In this document: in pieces, positions 53,426 to 62,903 of the stretch
How positions within the stretch are numbered: the first letter of the stretch is position 1
Layout of the letters: each line of letters opens with the position of its first letter
Assembly (NCBI GenBank): GCA_002377645.1
Contig: DFQF01000023.1
Span: 1-64,000, forward strand
Length of the DNA stretch: 64,000 bases
From: Nitrospinaceae bacterium UBA3496
GTDB lineage: Bacteria > UBA8248
Direction: 5' to 3'
The notes under the pieces: model-generated
Seen by the model: the letters and a program-made list of their open reading frames with translations, nothing else
Database searches by the model: none
What the model was told of the DNA's origin: nothing
Translations under genes and position numbers: made by a program

Positions 53426-54454
53426 TTATTTAATTTCAATTTTGCTTGCGATTGCAAAACCCTTATTTCCTATCTCAACTGGACCACTACAACGACTATA
53501 GAACAAAGTCCCTTCCATAGGACTTCGTAACTCTTCGATAATTTCTAAAGTATGAGGATCAAGCATCTCTCCAAGCAACTCTCCCTTGCGAACTTTTTTT
53601 CCTAAATCTGAGTATTGTGTTTTTCGGGAAAGTAGATACCCCCCATGAGCAGGATTCACTTCCACTCTTTTAGATTTATCGAAATAGAGAATCTTGTTTC
53701 TTTTTTCTTTTCCACTGATCATTCGAAGATAAATTAGAAGATTACGAAAACCCTTCTCTATAGTATCACCGTATAAGTTTTCCTCACTTTCAGGTAAGTA
53801 CGAACCGCCCACTTCAACACTTATAGAGGGTTTTCCTTTTTTTAAAGAAACACCAGGAGCACTGCTAGGACTCAAAGGAACACCATGAACCAACCTTGCT
53901 CCGCCTCTAGCAAACGCATACGCCATCTGTCTGGATTTCTTTCCAACCTGTTTTGTGAAATCAGGATCCACATCCACTCTACACTGAATTCTTCCAGACG
54001 TTCCTCCAGAATGACATTCTACAAAAAAATCGGAATTATCAATAAGTATCGAACGCAACAAAAAAGCATACCTTTCAGTTAAAGTTCCACCTTCATTGCC
54101 TGGAAAAGCTCTCCATAAATTTGTCTGTTCATGTTGGTCAGGTGATTGCCTTGAGAAATTTGAAAAAGCGTAGGGATTTGCAACTGGAACAATTGCTAAA
54201 GTCCCTGATAAAATTTCAGGATTCAAAGATTTTAAAAGTGAATAAAATGATCGAACAGGCTGCGCTTCATCTCCATGCACACAACCCTGAATCCCTAAAA
54301 AAGGGCCTTTTTTAAAACCTCTAATGTAATGAACTGTTAATTTCGTTTCTGCTCCAGTAAGCATCTTTCCTACTTTTAGTTCTAATTTACCTACACTTCC
54401 TGGAGAAACATCAAATTGATCAAAAAACAAAAAAACCTCATTTAAAATAGTCAA
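53426..54454 (-). CDS. Succinylglutamate desuccinylase/aspartoacylase family protein (M14-like)
   Basis: 342 residues. The zinc site is GIQGCVHGDEAQP near residue 55 (HxxE) and ECHSGGTSGR near 140 (His). The middle region GVPLSPSSAPGVSLKKGKPSISVEVGG resembles AstE/ASPA-like deacylases. It would remove an acyl group from an N-acyl amino acid or cleave an amide. It starts at TTG, two bases before the stop of the Gfo/Idh gene ends (intergenic distance one base), so translation is coupled. The start is not certain: a downstream Met near residue 30 is another option. Confidence 0.85.
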   Translation of the reverse strand: MTILNEVFLFFDQFDVSPGSVGKLELKVGKMLTGAETKLTVHYIRGFKKGPFLGIQGCVHGDEAQPVRSFYSLLKSLNPEILSGTLAIVPVANPYAFSNFSRQSPDQHEQTNLWRAFPGNEGGTLTERYAFLLRSILIDNSDFFVECHSGGTSGRIQCRVDVDPDFTKQVGKKSRQMAYAFARGGARLVHGVPLSPSSAPGVSLKKGKPSISVEVGGSYLPESEENLYGDTIEKGFRNLLIYLRMISGKEKRNKILYFDKSKRVEVNPAHGGYLLSRKTQYSDLGKKVRKGELLGEMLDPHTLEIIEELRSPMEGTLFYSRCSGPVEIGNKGFAIASKIEIK

Positions 54455-54455
54455 A

Positions 54456-55451
54456 CTACATGAATTGTTTTATTTCAACCACTTTTCCGGTATTAGCACT
54501 CTCTACAACCGACTGTAAAACTGCTATTACATCCCGTCCTTCTGTACCACTAACTTCTGGTTTAGAATTATTCTTTATGCAATCAGAAAATTCTTTAATT
54601 TGCTCTGCCAAGGCATCTCCTTCTTCCACAGGAATTTCATTTCTAGTATTTTCGTCTTTGCCTTGAAAAAAGAGTCTAGAACCTTCCTCTTCACTCCATG
54701 CTGAAGCTTCCGTTCCATATGCAGCAGTCAAACAAATCTTGGGAACAACATATGTTGTATTAATAAAACCTAGTGGACCACTGTCAAATTCCAAAATAAA
54801 ACTTGTCACATCGTCAAGATTTGTTTTTCCAAAAAGTTTTTTACTAAATGCAGAAACTCTTTTAACTGTTCCAGCAAGATAAATTAAATTATCTATCATA
54901 TGGACACCGAGACCCGTCATTCCACCAGCAGGACATTCTTCTGGATCATTTCTCCATCCTGCACGTACATTTTGACCTCCGACATTCGACAAATTTGCAT
55001 CAAGCTGATGGATTTCACCAAGCTTTCCTTCTTCTATCATCGTCTTAATTCTTCTATTCGCACCTTGCTTTCTTCTGTGATGACCAACTTGCAGAATAAC
55101 TCCTGCACTTGATGTTGCATCAATCGATTTGTTTGCATCTTCAACAGTAAGGGTAAGTGGCTTTTCGACAAAAACGTGTTTGCCAGCACTGGCAGCTTCA
55201 CAAATCATTCCAACATGTGTCGAATGGGGAGTCGTCAGAATTACTCCGTCTACTTCGTCATCATTTAAAATTTCAGAATAACTTTCTGCCGTTTTACAGC
55301 CAAATTCCTCAGAAAAAGAATCTCTAGTTTCTTTCGTTCTTGCAAAACAACGAACAAGATCAACATTCCCTGCTCTTGAAGAAGCGTTAGCAAGCATCTT
55401 TCCCCAACCACCTAGCCCAACAACACCGAGACGAACATTACCTTCTGACAT
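54456..55451 (-). CDS. Gfo/Idh/MocA family oxidoreductase
   Basis: 331 residues. The Rossmann turn is LGVVGLGGWGKMLANASSRA near residue 8. HVFVEKPLTLTVEDAN near 90 holds the conserved EKP, and the following domain includes LQVGHHRRKQGANRR and GLGVHMIDNLIYLAG near 178 (catalytic His). It should oxidise or reduce a sugar or cyclitol hydroxyl with NAD(P). GAGGAAGAA precedes the ATG. It opens a minus-strand unit running to 50389 and is divergent from the bicupin gene across 181 bases. Confidence 0.9.
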   Translation of the reverse strand: MSEGNVRLGVVGLGGWGKMLANASSRAGNVDLVRCFARTKETRDSFSEEFGCKTAESYSEILNDDEVDGVILTTPHSTHVGMICEAASAGKHVFVEKPLTLTVEDANKSIDATSSAGVILQVGHHRRKQGANRRIKTMIEEGKLGEIHQLDANLSNVGGQNVRAGWRNDPEECPAGGMTGLGVHMIDNLIYLAGTVKRVSAFSKKLFGKTNLDDVTSFILEFDSGPLGFINTTYVVPKICLTAAYGTEASAWSEEEGSRLFFQGKDENTRNEIPVEEGDALAEQIKEFSDCIKNNSKPEVSGTEGRDVIAVLQSVVESANTGKVVEIKQFM

Positions 55452-55632
55452 TTTCTTCCTCTCTAGATTAAATTTAAAATTGGTTCAAAATCTAACACTT
55501 CATCACATACCGTTCAACAGTTTTCCATAGATTAATTATATGTATGACGAAAAGTTGACCTTTAGTCATAAAAAATATAGGTTTGTTTATCTAAAAAAAA
55601 GTACGTAAACTTTTTCCTCAAGGAGTCGAAAA

Positions 55633-56439
55633 ATGCCGTTTCATAGATTTGAAGATTTTGAAGCCAAATATCTTAGTCCCCATTTATCCTCAGGCGAAGG
55701 TCCAGTCATAGAGGGCAAATATATGTACTTCTGTAAAGTAAGAAAAGAACCTGGTACCGGTTCCCAATACCACTATCATCCAAATGAACTTATGATTTTT
55801 CCTTTGATAGGAAGAATAAATGCAATGGTTGGTAAAGAAAGAAAGATTGTTTCCCCAGGAACTTTTGTCCACGTACCTCCTTATGCTAGACACTCAATGT
55901 TCGCAACAGAAGATAAAAAAATGGAATATTTATATGTCAAAGATCATACATGGACCGTAGTAGGACTTGCTGCAGACGAAGCTCCCCCTGAACAAGCTCC
56001 CACAGTAGACGAAATAAATGAAAAACATGATACAGGTTCATGGGCAGAACAAGAAAGAGACGCATCAAAATCCGAAATTATTATTGATGGAATTAAAAAT
56101 AACTACTATCCCATCATAGATTCTCTTGATGCTCCTGAAAGAACTGGATATCAACAAAACTGGATTCAAGGAGAAAGACTCTCTTTTGGTTTTGTAGAAA
56201 TGCCTGCAGAAATGGAAGAACCAACTTCAATTAGTCAAAGAGAACAATTCATACTAATACTGTCTGGCTCTCTTCATGCAAAGGTTGATAATGAAGAAAA
56301 AACTGTAGGGGAAGGTGATGTCATCGAAATTCCTAAAGGATCTGAAAGAAGCTTAAAAGCTTCGAGCGAAGGTTCAGTTCGATACGCATCCGTACGATCT
56401 ACTCCTCAACTTGAAAAACTGGTAGACGAGGCAAATTAA
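55633..56439 (+). CDS. Bicupin protein with a degenerate second domain
   Basis: 268 residues. The N-terminal cupin is intact (GSQYHYHPNELMIF near residue 46, VPPYARHSMF near 84) and similar to the cupin at 52930. The C-terminal cupin keeps the fold (FILILSGSLHAKVDNEEKTVGEGDVIEIPKG) but has lost its metal histidines (EPTSISQREQF and GSERSLKA), so only the first domain can bind metal. AAGGAGT precedes the ATG. Its stop overlaps the enolase-superfamily gene start region with one base between, so the two are translationally coupled. Confidence 0.87.
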   Translation: MPFHRFEDFEAKYLSPHLSSGEGPVIEGKYMYFCKVRKEPGTGSQYHYHPNELMIFPLIGRINAMVGKERKIVSPGTFVHVPPYARHSMFATEDKKMEYLYVKDHTWTVVGLAADEAPPEQAPTVDEINEKHDTGSWAEQERDASKSEIIIDGIKNNYYPIIDSLDAPERTGYQQNWIQGERLSFGFVEMPAEMEEPTSISQREQFILILSGSLHAKVDNEEKTVGEGDVIEIPKGSERSLKASSEGSVRYASVRSTPQLEKLVDEAN

Positions 56440-56440
56440 T

Positions 56441-57538
56441 ATGTCAAAGATTGACCGTATTGATTTATTCCCCGTAGCAATACCATTAAATCATCCTTAC
56501 AAGAGTGCCACAAGGATGACCGCGCATTCTGAGGATATAGTCGTTAGAATAAATGCTAATGGAGTCTCCGGTTGGGGTGCGGCGGCCTTACGCACATTCC
56601 CTACCGGAGAAACATTAAAAAGTGCATATAAAATTCTAGAAGAACTTCTAGTACCAGTCGTAGAGGGACAGGATCCTTTCCAAAGGGAACAAATACTTGA
56701 AAAAATGGATAGGATAATCCCTTTTCATCACTCCCCAAAATCTGCAATAGATTGCGCTCTACATGATTTGCTTGGAAAAATATTGAATACGCCTGTCTAT
56801 AATTTACTTGGAGGTAAAGTTAGGGATGAAATGCCCGCTTTTGATATTCTTCCTCTCGAATCACCTGAACGAACAGCAGAACTAGTTAATGAGTCAAAAG
56901 AAAAAGGAATTTTTGCTTTTAAAGTAAAGATGAATAGAGATATCAAGACAAGTGTGAAAAGGGTACAAAGTGCACGAGAATCTGCAGGAGAAGATTCGAA
57001 AATAGTAGTAGATGCAAATATGAGTTGGACTCCTAAGTTAGCTATTCAAGTATGTTCACTCATAGAACCTTTTTCGATCACAATGCTTGAACAACCCGTA
57101 CCGGGACATGATATTGATGGTCTTGAATTCGTTACTAAAAATACCCGCATACCAATTTGCGCAGACGAATCTCTCCGACCAGACTATTTAGGGGAAGTTT
57201 TGAGAAGGAGAGCTGCAGACATTGTCAATATAAAAATCAATAGAGAAGGGGGATTACTTAACTGTAAAAAGGTAGCCGCTTGTATTGAAGTTTCTGGAAT
57301 AGAAGGTTTATGTGGAAGCGTAATCCACAGTGCTTTGAACGACGTAGCAAGTGCGCACTTCTTCGCATCTACACCAAATATAGTTTTTAATGAATCAGGA
57401 AAATCTCCATCATGGCACTCAGAAGATATAGTCGAAGGATTTAAAGTGGAAAACGGAAAAGTACAGGTGCCATCAGGTGTAGGTTTCGGTGTAGAAGTTA
57501 ATGAAGATGCTATCAATAAATTTAAATTTAAAATCTAG
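56441..57538 (+). CDS. Mandelate racemase/muconate lactonizing enzyme family protein
   Basis: 365 residues, enolase superfamily. The N-terminal capping domain (about 1-120) includes the TRMTAHSEDIVVRINAN segment. In the barrel, AFKVKMN near residue 160 gives the catalytic KxK lysines, VDANMSW (Asp), LEQPVPG (Glu) and CADESL (Glu) are the metal ligands, and NIKINREGGL near 265 gives the opposite-face Lys. This pattern fits the muconate lactonizing/dipeptide epimerase subgroup. It lies just after the bicupin gene and converges on the amidohydrolase gene. Confidence 0.9.
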   Translation: MSKIDRIDLFPVAIPLNHPYKSATRMTAHSEDIVVRINANGVSGWGAAALRTFPTGETLKSAYKILEELLVPVVEGQDPFQREQILEKMDRIIPFHHSPKSAIDCALHDLLGKILNTPVYNLLGGKVRDEMPAFDILPLESPERTAELVNESKEKGIFAFKVKMNRDIKTSVKRVQSARESAGEDSKIVVDANMSWTPKLAIQVCSLIEPFSITMLEQPVPGHDIDGLEFVTKNTRIPICADESLRPDYLGEVLRRRAADIVNIKINREGGLLNCKKVAACIEVSGIEGLCGSVIHSALNDVASAHFFASTPNIVFNESGKSPSWHSEDIVEGFKVENGKVQVPSGVGFGVEVNEDAINKFKFKI

Positions 57539-57540
57539 TT

Positions 57541-58626
57541 CTAAAAATCATACAATTCTGCCGCTGATTCAAAATAAATTCGTTTCTTAACTTGATCCGA
57601 TAGACCTGTAAAAATTTTCCTTGGATCATCAAAATCCCAATGAGGATAATCAGAAGAGAACACTAATGTTTTGTCTGCATGTAACATGTCTAATAATTGC
57701 ATATGCTGCAAATTATCTGGGGCTTCACAAATTGGTTGTGTAGTAAAACGAACGTTTTCTAGAATATATTCACTTGGAGGTTTAGTTAACCAAGGAACTT
57801 CATTCCGCATAGATTTCCATTCTTGATCGAATCTCCACATGACACTTGGCACCCATGCGTAACCAACCTCTTGAAAAACAAATTTAAGTTTTGGAAATCT
57901 TTCAAAAACTCCTTCTGCGACCAAACTAATTACGTGAGCTTGTCCTATCATAGGCATACCGGTATGTACCTCTATGAAATAAGAAGGAATGCCAACGGGA
58001 CTCATTGGAGTATTTACACCCGCAGACTCTCCCGCACCATGGAAGCCAATGGGAAGTCCATAACGTTCCGCTGCCTCATAAATAGGATAAAAATGTCGAT
58101 TACCTAAGAGAACATCAAATTCTGGAATCTGAACTTGAACAACAGAATCATTTCCACCTAAACGTTCAATTTCTTGAACAGCAAGATTTGGATCCCTTGG
58201 TCCAACATTAATTGCGAGCTTAAGTCGAGAATCTTTTTCTGCCCATTCATGCAAGAGCCAATCGTTATTTGCGGATATAAACGCTGCAGCCATATCTGCA
58301 TCAGGCAAACCTCCAACCCCAAAGAGATCTCCAGAAATCATAATCGCATGATCAATTTCAAAAAAATCTAAATGCTTTTCACAAAAATACTTCAGATCCG
58401 AACCCGGTCTTCCTCCATCTGGAGGAATAGCATCGTTTCTCTCTGCACCATGAGGATGGAAATACCAGCGTTTTGGAATTGTAAAAACATTCCTTGCGGT
58501 ATTAGAATCTGAACCTTTACTTGAAGTCTGCACACCCATCCTTTGCCTCCATTCTTCAGTAAGATACGGATGCAACTGGGACATTGAATTCATTCTTGGG
58601 TGAACATCACAATCGATAATTTTCAT
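57541..58626 (-). CDS. Amidohydrolase 2 family protein (metal-dependent decarboxylase/hydrolase)
   Basis: 361 residues. It starts MKIIDCDVHPRM, the DxH metal motif. Later residues match the family: GFHGAGE near residue 195, FVFQEVGYAW near 249, and VFSSDYPHWDFDD near 333 with the conserved Asp. The ACMSD/decarboxylase-like branch is the best fit, so it may decarboxylate or hydrolyse a carboxylated intermediate. It converges on the enolase-superfamily gene with two bases between, and is divergent from the sulfatase gene by 142 bases. Confidence 0.87.
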   Translation of the reverse strand: MKIIDCDVHPRMNSMSQLHPYLTEEWRQRMGVQTSSKGSDSNTARNVFTIPKRWYFHPHGAERNDAIPPDGGRPGSDLKYFCEKHLDFFEIDHAIMISGDLFGVGGLPDADMAAAFISANNDWLLHEWAEKDSRLKLAINVGPRDPNLAVQEIERLGGNDSVVQVQIPEFDVLLGNRHFYPIYEAAERYGLPIGFHGAGESAGVNTPMSPVGIPSYFIEVHTGMPMIGQAHVISLVAEGVFERFPKLKFVFQEVGYAWVPSVMWRFDQEWKSMRNEVPWLTKPPSEYILENVRFTTQPICEAPDNLQHMQLLDMLHADKTLVFSSDYPHWDFDDPRKIFTGLSDQVKKRIYFESAAELYDF

Positions 58627-58768
58627 TTTCTCTTAATCCTGTGATATTGATAAAAAAAACAACTACTGCTTTTTTTGTTTTAAGATTGCAGTTATCTTAT
58701 CTATTTACCATTGAATTAAACTTTAAAACAAACTAACTCTAAAATTTAAAAAATTTTTTGAGGTCCAA

Positions 58769-60229
58769 ATGTCTGAAAAAGGTAAAAATTTTGTATTCAT
58801 TATGGCAGATGAACACAATTCAAAAGTACTTGGGTGTTATGGACATCCAATAGTAAAAACTCCAAATTTAGATCTCTTAGCGAAAAACGGGACTCTTTTT
58901 CGAAATGGATATACAAATTCACCAGTTTGTATTCCATCTAGAGCTAGTTTTGCCACTGGGAAGTACGTCCACGAAACTGGAAATTGGGATAATGCATCTC
59001 CCTATGATGGAAAAGTAAAAGGTTGGGGGCACCGACTTCAAGAATCAGGAAATAGTGTAACCTCTATAGGAAAACTGCATTATAGAAATACAACTGACCC
59101 AACGGGTTTTGATCAACAGATTTCACCTATGCACGCTTTAGATGGTCAAGGAGATGTTTTTGGATCTATTCGCGAACCAGACTTGCCTGTTAGAAAACAA
59201 AGCAGAGATCTTGCACTTGAAATTGGGCCCGGAGAAACCGAATATATCAAATATGACAGGGAAATAAGGGATAAAAGTTGTGAATGGATTCAAGATATGG
59301 CAAATAAGAAATCCGATAAGCCTTGGTTTCTTTTTGTTTCTTTCATTTCTCCACATTATCCCCTTATCGTTCCAGAAGAATTTTATGAATTGTATCCTCT
59401 AAATAAAATTGAACTACCGAAACAACGCAAAGAAGAAATTGACCATCCATGGTGGGATGCTTTTGAAAAATGCTGGACTTTCAATGAACATTTTGAGAAT
59501 GATGAAAAAAGAAAGATTGCAATCGCTTCTTACTATGGGTTATGCAGTTTTGTTGATGAGAACGTCGGGAAAATTATTTCCTCGATTGAAGAAAGCGGCA
59601 TCAAAGAAGAAACTAGAATTATGTTTGTAGGTGACCATGGAGATAATCTTGGAGCTAGAAATCTATGGGGAAAAGCTACAATGTATGAAGAATCAGTTTC
59701 AGTTCCAATGATTGTGTCAGGAGAAGGATTTCCTAAAGATTCTGTTGTAGAAACTCCTGTTTCACTTGTAGATTGCTATCCGACTATTATAGAAAGTATG
59801 GGTATCGAATTAAACGAAGAGGATAAAAAAAGACCGGGGAAATCTTTGTTCTCAGTTGCAAACAATTCAGCAGACATGTCTCGTATTATCTTTAGTGAAT
59901 ATCACGCTGCTGGATCGATTTCGGCATCCTACATGATAAGAAAAGACCAATATAAGTATATCCACTATGCCGGCTACAGACCTGAACTTTATAACTTAGA
60001 AAACGACCCTGAAGAATTAAATGATATATCAAAAGAACCAGAGTCTAAGGAAACTTTGATTGAATATGAAAATATACTAAGAGAAATGCTAGATCCAGAA
60101 AAAACTGACAAATCTGCAAAGAAAGATCAAAGAGAATTAGTTGAATCTTACGGGGGAAGAGACTACCTTCTAAAACGAGGAGGAATCAACACGACTCCAG
60201 CCCCTGGGAAAAAAGCAAAATTTACATAA
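58769..60229 (+). CDS. Sulfatase family protein
   Basis: 486 residues. NSPVCIPSRASFATGKY near residue 50 contains the CxPSR site whose Cys becomes formylglycine. The metal ligands are IMADEHNSKV near 12 and FVGDHGDNLGARN near 290. The domain size and the C-terminal LYNLENDPEELNDI resemble choline-sulfatase and arylsulfatase types. GAGG precedes the ATG. No signal peptide is visible, so it is probably cytoplasmic. No sulfatase-modifying enzyme gene lies nearby. Confidence 0.92.
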   Translation: MSEKGKNFVFIMADEHNSKVLGCYGHPIVKTPNLDLLAKNGTLFRNGYTNSPVCIPSRASFATGKYVHETGNWDNASPYDGKVKGWGHRLQESGNSVTSIGKLHYRNTTDPTGFDQQISPMHALDGQGDVFGSIREPDLPVRKQSRDLALEIGPGETEYIKYDREIRDKSCEWIQDMANKKSDKPWFLFVSFISPHYPLIVPEEFYELYPLNKIELPKQRKEEIDHPWWDAFEKCWTFNEHFENDEKRKIAIASYYGLCSFVDENVGKIISSIEESGIKEETRIMFVGDHGDNLGARNLWGKATMYEESVSVPMIVSGEGFPKDSVVETPVSLVDCYPTIIESMGIELNEEDKKRPGKSLFSVANNSADMSRIIFSEYHAAGSISASYMIRKDQYKYIHYAGYRPELYNLENDPEELNDISKEPESKETLIEYENILREMLDPEKTDKSAKKDQRELVESYGGRDYLLKRGGINTTPAPGKKAKFT

Positions 60230-60243
60230 AAAATTTATAATTT

Positions 60244-61080
60244 CTAAAATTTTTCCATTATTGAAACTAAACTATCCATTGTTCCTAAGACTTCTTTTTC
60301 ACCTTCAGAAGATAACCAAAACAAAATTCTGTCTGCTCCATCTTTAATAAATCCTTCTACAACTTTTGGGTCAGAATCAACACCAAACATTGTTACAGGC
60401 ACAGGACTTCTACCTTTATCGGAAGCCATATCATTTAGTATCTTGATTTTTTCAGAAAAAGAATCTCCTTTTCTTGGATACGGCATCCAAGCATCCCCAT
60501 AGCTAAGTATTCTCTGGAAAGTTCTATCTGCGTCACCACCTATTAAAATTGGAGGATGTGGCTTTTGCTTCGGTTTTGGCCAAGACCAGATTTCGTCAAA
60601 TTGAACAAATTCTCCATGATAACTTGCTTGGTCTTCTTTCCAAATCTCTTTCATAGCCTCTATACGTTCTTTGAGGATTTTCCATCTTACTGGGTAATCT
60701 GTTCCGTGATTTTTCATCTCCTCCTTATTCCATCCACCTCCAATACCAAACAGAACTCGCCCATTAGAAATAAAATCTAATGTAGCAACCTCTTTCGCTA
60801 AAATTATAGGATCTCTTTCAATTACAAGACATATACCAGTGCCAAGGAGTATTTTCTCTGTTACCGAGGCTGCAGAACCAAGAGCTACAAAAGGATCAAA
60901 ACTGTGAATATATTCCTTCGGAACATCCCCCCCTCTACTCCACGTAGTTTTTCTAGAAACGGGAATATGTGTGTGTTCAGGAAAAAGGAGCGATTCAAAT
61001 CCTCTCTTCTCAGCTTCTAAAGCAACTTTATCAGGAGGTGTTGAATAGTCTGTTGGAAAATAACAAAGACCAAATTTCAT
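60244..61080 (-). CDS. LLM class flavin-dependent oxidoreductase (short form)
   Basis: 278 residues, shorter than the other LLM proteins here. Recognisable segments are FESLLFPEHTHIPVSRKT near residue 28, LGTGICLVIERDPIILAKEVATLDFIS near 78, and GRVLFGIGGGWNKEEMKNHG near 105, as in the F420-dependent TIGR03619-like group. GAGAGGA precedes the ATG. It is convergent with the sulfatase gene. Its substrate is unknown. It follows the CapA-like gene by 33 bases on the same strand. Confidence 0.87.
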   Translation of the reverse strand: MKFGLCYFPTDYSTPPDKVALEAEKRGFESLLFPEHTHIPVSRKTTWSRGGDVPKEYIHSFDPFVALGSAASVTEKILLGTGICLVIERDPIILAKEVATLDFISNGRVLFGIGGGWNKEEMKNHGTDYPVRWKILKERIEAMKEIWKEDQASYHGEFVQFDEIWSWPKPKQKPHPPILIGGDADRTFQRILSYGDAWMPYPRKGDSFSEKIKILNDMASDKGRSPVPVTMFGVDSDPKVVEGFIKDGADRILFWLSSEGEKEVLGTMDSLVSIMEKF

Positions 61081-61113
61081 AAAATCATCCTCTCTTCAAA
61101 ATTGATAAAATTT

Positions 61114-62121
61114 TCATATTGACAAAACAAATCTACCTTCTTCAAGTCTAAATTCAGTTCCTAACTTTGCAGATATTTTCTCCAAATTTCTTTGAATTAC
61201 TTTAAATTTTTCATCTTTCTCATCCAAGACAACTGGACGACCATCATCTTCAATGTAAGTGGGAGAAAATGACAAATCGGCAATTTCACCTTCATGAATT
61301 GTACATTTCAGTAAAATGGACTCTTTGACTGTCGGCATAAACATAGGATGATCGTGATCAAGTACAAGATTACCTAAATTGTAGAAGATTGCTTTATGAT
61401 TATACACCTCAATTCCCTGTATAATATGTGGATGACTCCCGACGACTAAATCAACCCCAGAATCAATTGCAGTATGAGCAACTGCTTTTTGAGAAAGAGT
61501 AAGAGTTCTGCTCTGGCTAGCCCCCCAGTGAAATGTAGCAACAAGAATATCCACATTTTTTTTAGTTTCCTTCACATCTTCAATCATTGATTCGAGATCT
61601 TCTTCATTCACGTATGGTGGACCAAAAAGAGGATCTTCTCTTATAGGAGCAACACCTGGTCTATCTGGTTGTGCACCCCACCCCATTGGGATATTGAGAA
61701 TATAAGTGAGAAATCCTATCTTTGTATCAAGTGATTCTATGACTACAGGAGTTCTCGCATCTTCAATATTTCTCCCCGCACCTGTATATTGAATCCCATT
61801 CTCTTCGAGAAGTTCAAGTGTATCGACAAAAGGCTCAAACCCATAATCTAGACAATGATTAGTGGCGAAACCAAGAACATCAAAACCGCCAGCTATATAT
61901 CCATTTATCATTCTTGGATCATGACGCATCACTATTTTGCCTTGCGCTGGTTCACCCTTATGAGAAAGAGAAGATTCCAAAAAACCAAATCTAAAATCAA
62001 CATTTTCGAATTCATCTATGATGTTATCAAAAACCTTCTCAGGATTTTCTCGATTTATTTCTATATCTCCAGTAAATAAAATAGAAATTTCATCATTAAT
62101 TTTAAGATTAGAAGAACTCAT
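61114..62121 (-). CDS. CapA family protein (metallophosphatase-like)
   Basis: 335 residues. The family motifs are ILFTGDIEINR near residue 16, GFATNHCLDYGFEP near 84, FHWGASQSRT near 198 and VVGSHPHIIQGIEVYN near 225, forming a calcineurin-like metal site. CapA/PgsA proteins take part in polyglutamate capsule synthesis, but many soluble relatives have no known role; this one has no signal peptide or membrane segment. ATG 62121 is chosen because GGAGGG lies 5 bases upstream; ATG 62139 is in frame. Confidence 0.87.
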   Translation of the reverse strand: MSSSNLKINDEISILFTGDIEINRENPEKVFDNIIDEFENVDFRFGFLESSLSHKGEPAQGKIVMRHDPRMINGYIAGGFDVLGFATNHCLDYGFEPFVDTLELLEENGIQYTGAGRNIEDARTPVVIESLDTKIGFLTYILNIPMGWGAQPDRPGVAPIREDPLFGPPYVNEEDLESMIEDVKETKKNVDILVATFHWGASQSRTLTLSQKAVAHTAIDSGVDLVVGSHPHIIQGIEVYNHKAIFYNLGNLVLDHDHPMFMPTVKESILLKCTIHEGEIADLSFSPTYIEDDGRPVVLDEKDEKFKVIQRNLEKISAKLGTEFRLEEGRFVLSI

Positions 62122-62143
62122 ACAACCCTCCATTTCCAACTTA

Positions 62144-62884
62144 TTATTCTACAACAGGCCAAATCCGCTTCGCCCTAGTAGGAGAACCAGGTGCATGCAA
62201 TAGTCTCTTGCAAACATGATAAGTCCAGTCGTTTTCACCTTCCATCAATATATCCGCCCTTGGGAAATATTTGACAACTTTATCCAGTGAAGAAAATTCA
62301 TAAAAAATACTATGTTTAGCCCATCCCGCAGCAGAAACTAATTTTCTGGCTCCTACCGCACCTCTCATATGCTTCATTTCTGGCAATCTATGTTGGGCAT
62401 ACCATGAACTTAAATCGAAATCATCTTCAGGAGTAAAGCAATTATAACTTCCCATTTGAATTATAGGAGCAGGAACACCACCATCAGCTCTAGTGTGAGC
62501 ATCTGGTCCTTTCACTCTATCTACCTCCGTAAAGATACATGCTCTCTCTCCAACCCTCTTTTGAAGCATATCAATTGTATCTTTCGTCTCTCTTTCAAGA
62601 ATCTGTGTAGGGTTTGGATTCAGAAATACATCACAACTCAGTCCGCCAATCAAAAGCAAAAATTCTGTTCCATTCGGAATTTCAGAATCATCTGTATAAA
62701 ACAGATGTGATTTTACCTTTGAAGAATCTGCTTTTCGATCAATCAATTCGTAACTTGCAGCCCACAAATATCCTGAACGTTTCAAAACATTTTTAGGCAA
62801 ATATTCTTCATGCAACCAAGACAGATACTCCTTTTCGTCTTCTTCTTTAAGATCGTACCAAATAGCATAAATTCCTTTATCCAT
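62144..62884 (-). CDS. Uncharacterised two-domain protein, dimeric alpha-beta barrel-like
   Basis: 246 residues. Two halves show a similar design: IYAIWYDLKEEDEKEYLSWLHEEYLPKNV near residue 4 and DDFDLSSWYAQHRLPEM near 155, each an acidic helix with a W..E/Q..LP pattern. The C-terminal part is basic and ends ARKLVSAAGWAKHSIFYEF and beyond. The same design occurs at 50389, suggesting one family of EthD/DUF-type barrels. AAGGAGG precedes the ATG. It lies between the CapA-like and CMD genes with 20-23 base gaps. Its function is unknown. Confidence 0.75.
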   Translation of the reverse strand: MDKGIYAIWYDLKEEDEKEYLSWLHEEYLPKNVLKRSGYLWAASYELIDRKADSSKVKSHLFYTDDSEIPNGTEFLLLIGGLSCDVFLNPNPTQILERETKDTIDMLQKRVGERACIFTEVDRVKGPDAHTRADGGVPAPIIQMGSYNCFTPEDDFDLSSWYAQHRLPEMKHMRGAVGARKLVSAAGWAKHSIFYEFSSLDKVVKYFPRADILMEGENDWTYHVCKRLLHAPGSPTRAKRIWPVVE

Positions 62885-62903
62885 TTTCCCTCCTTTAATA
62901 ACT

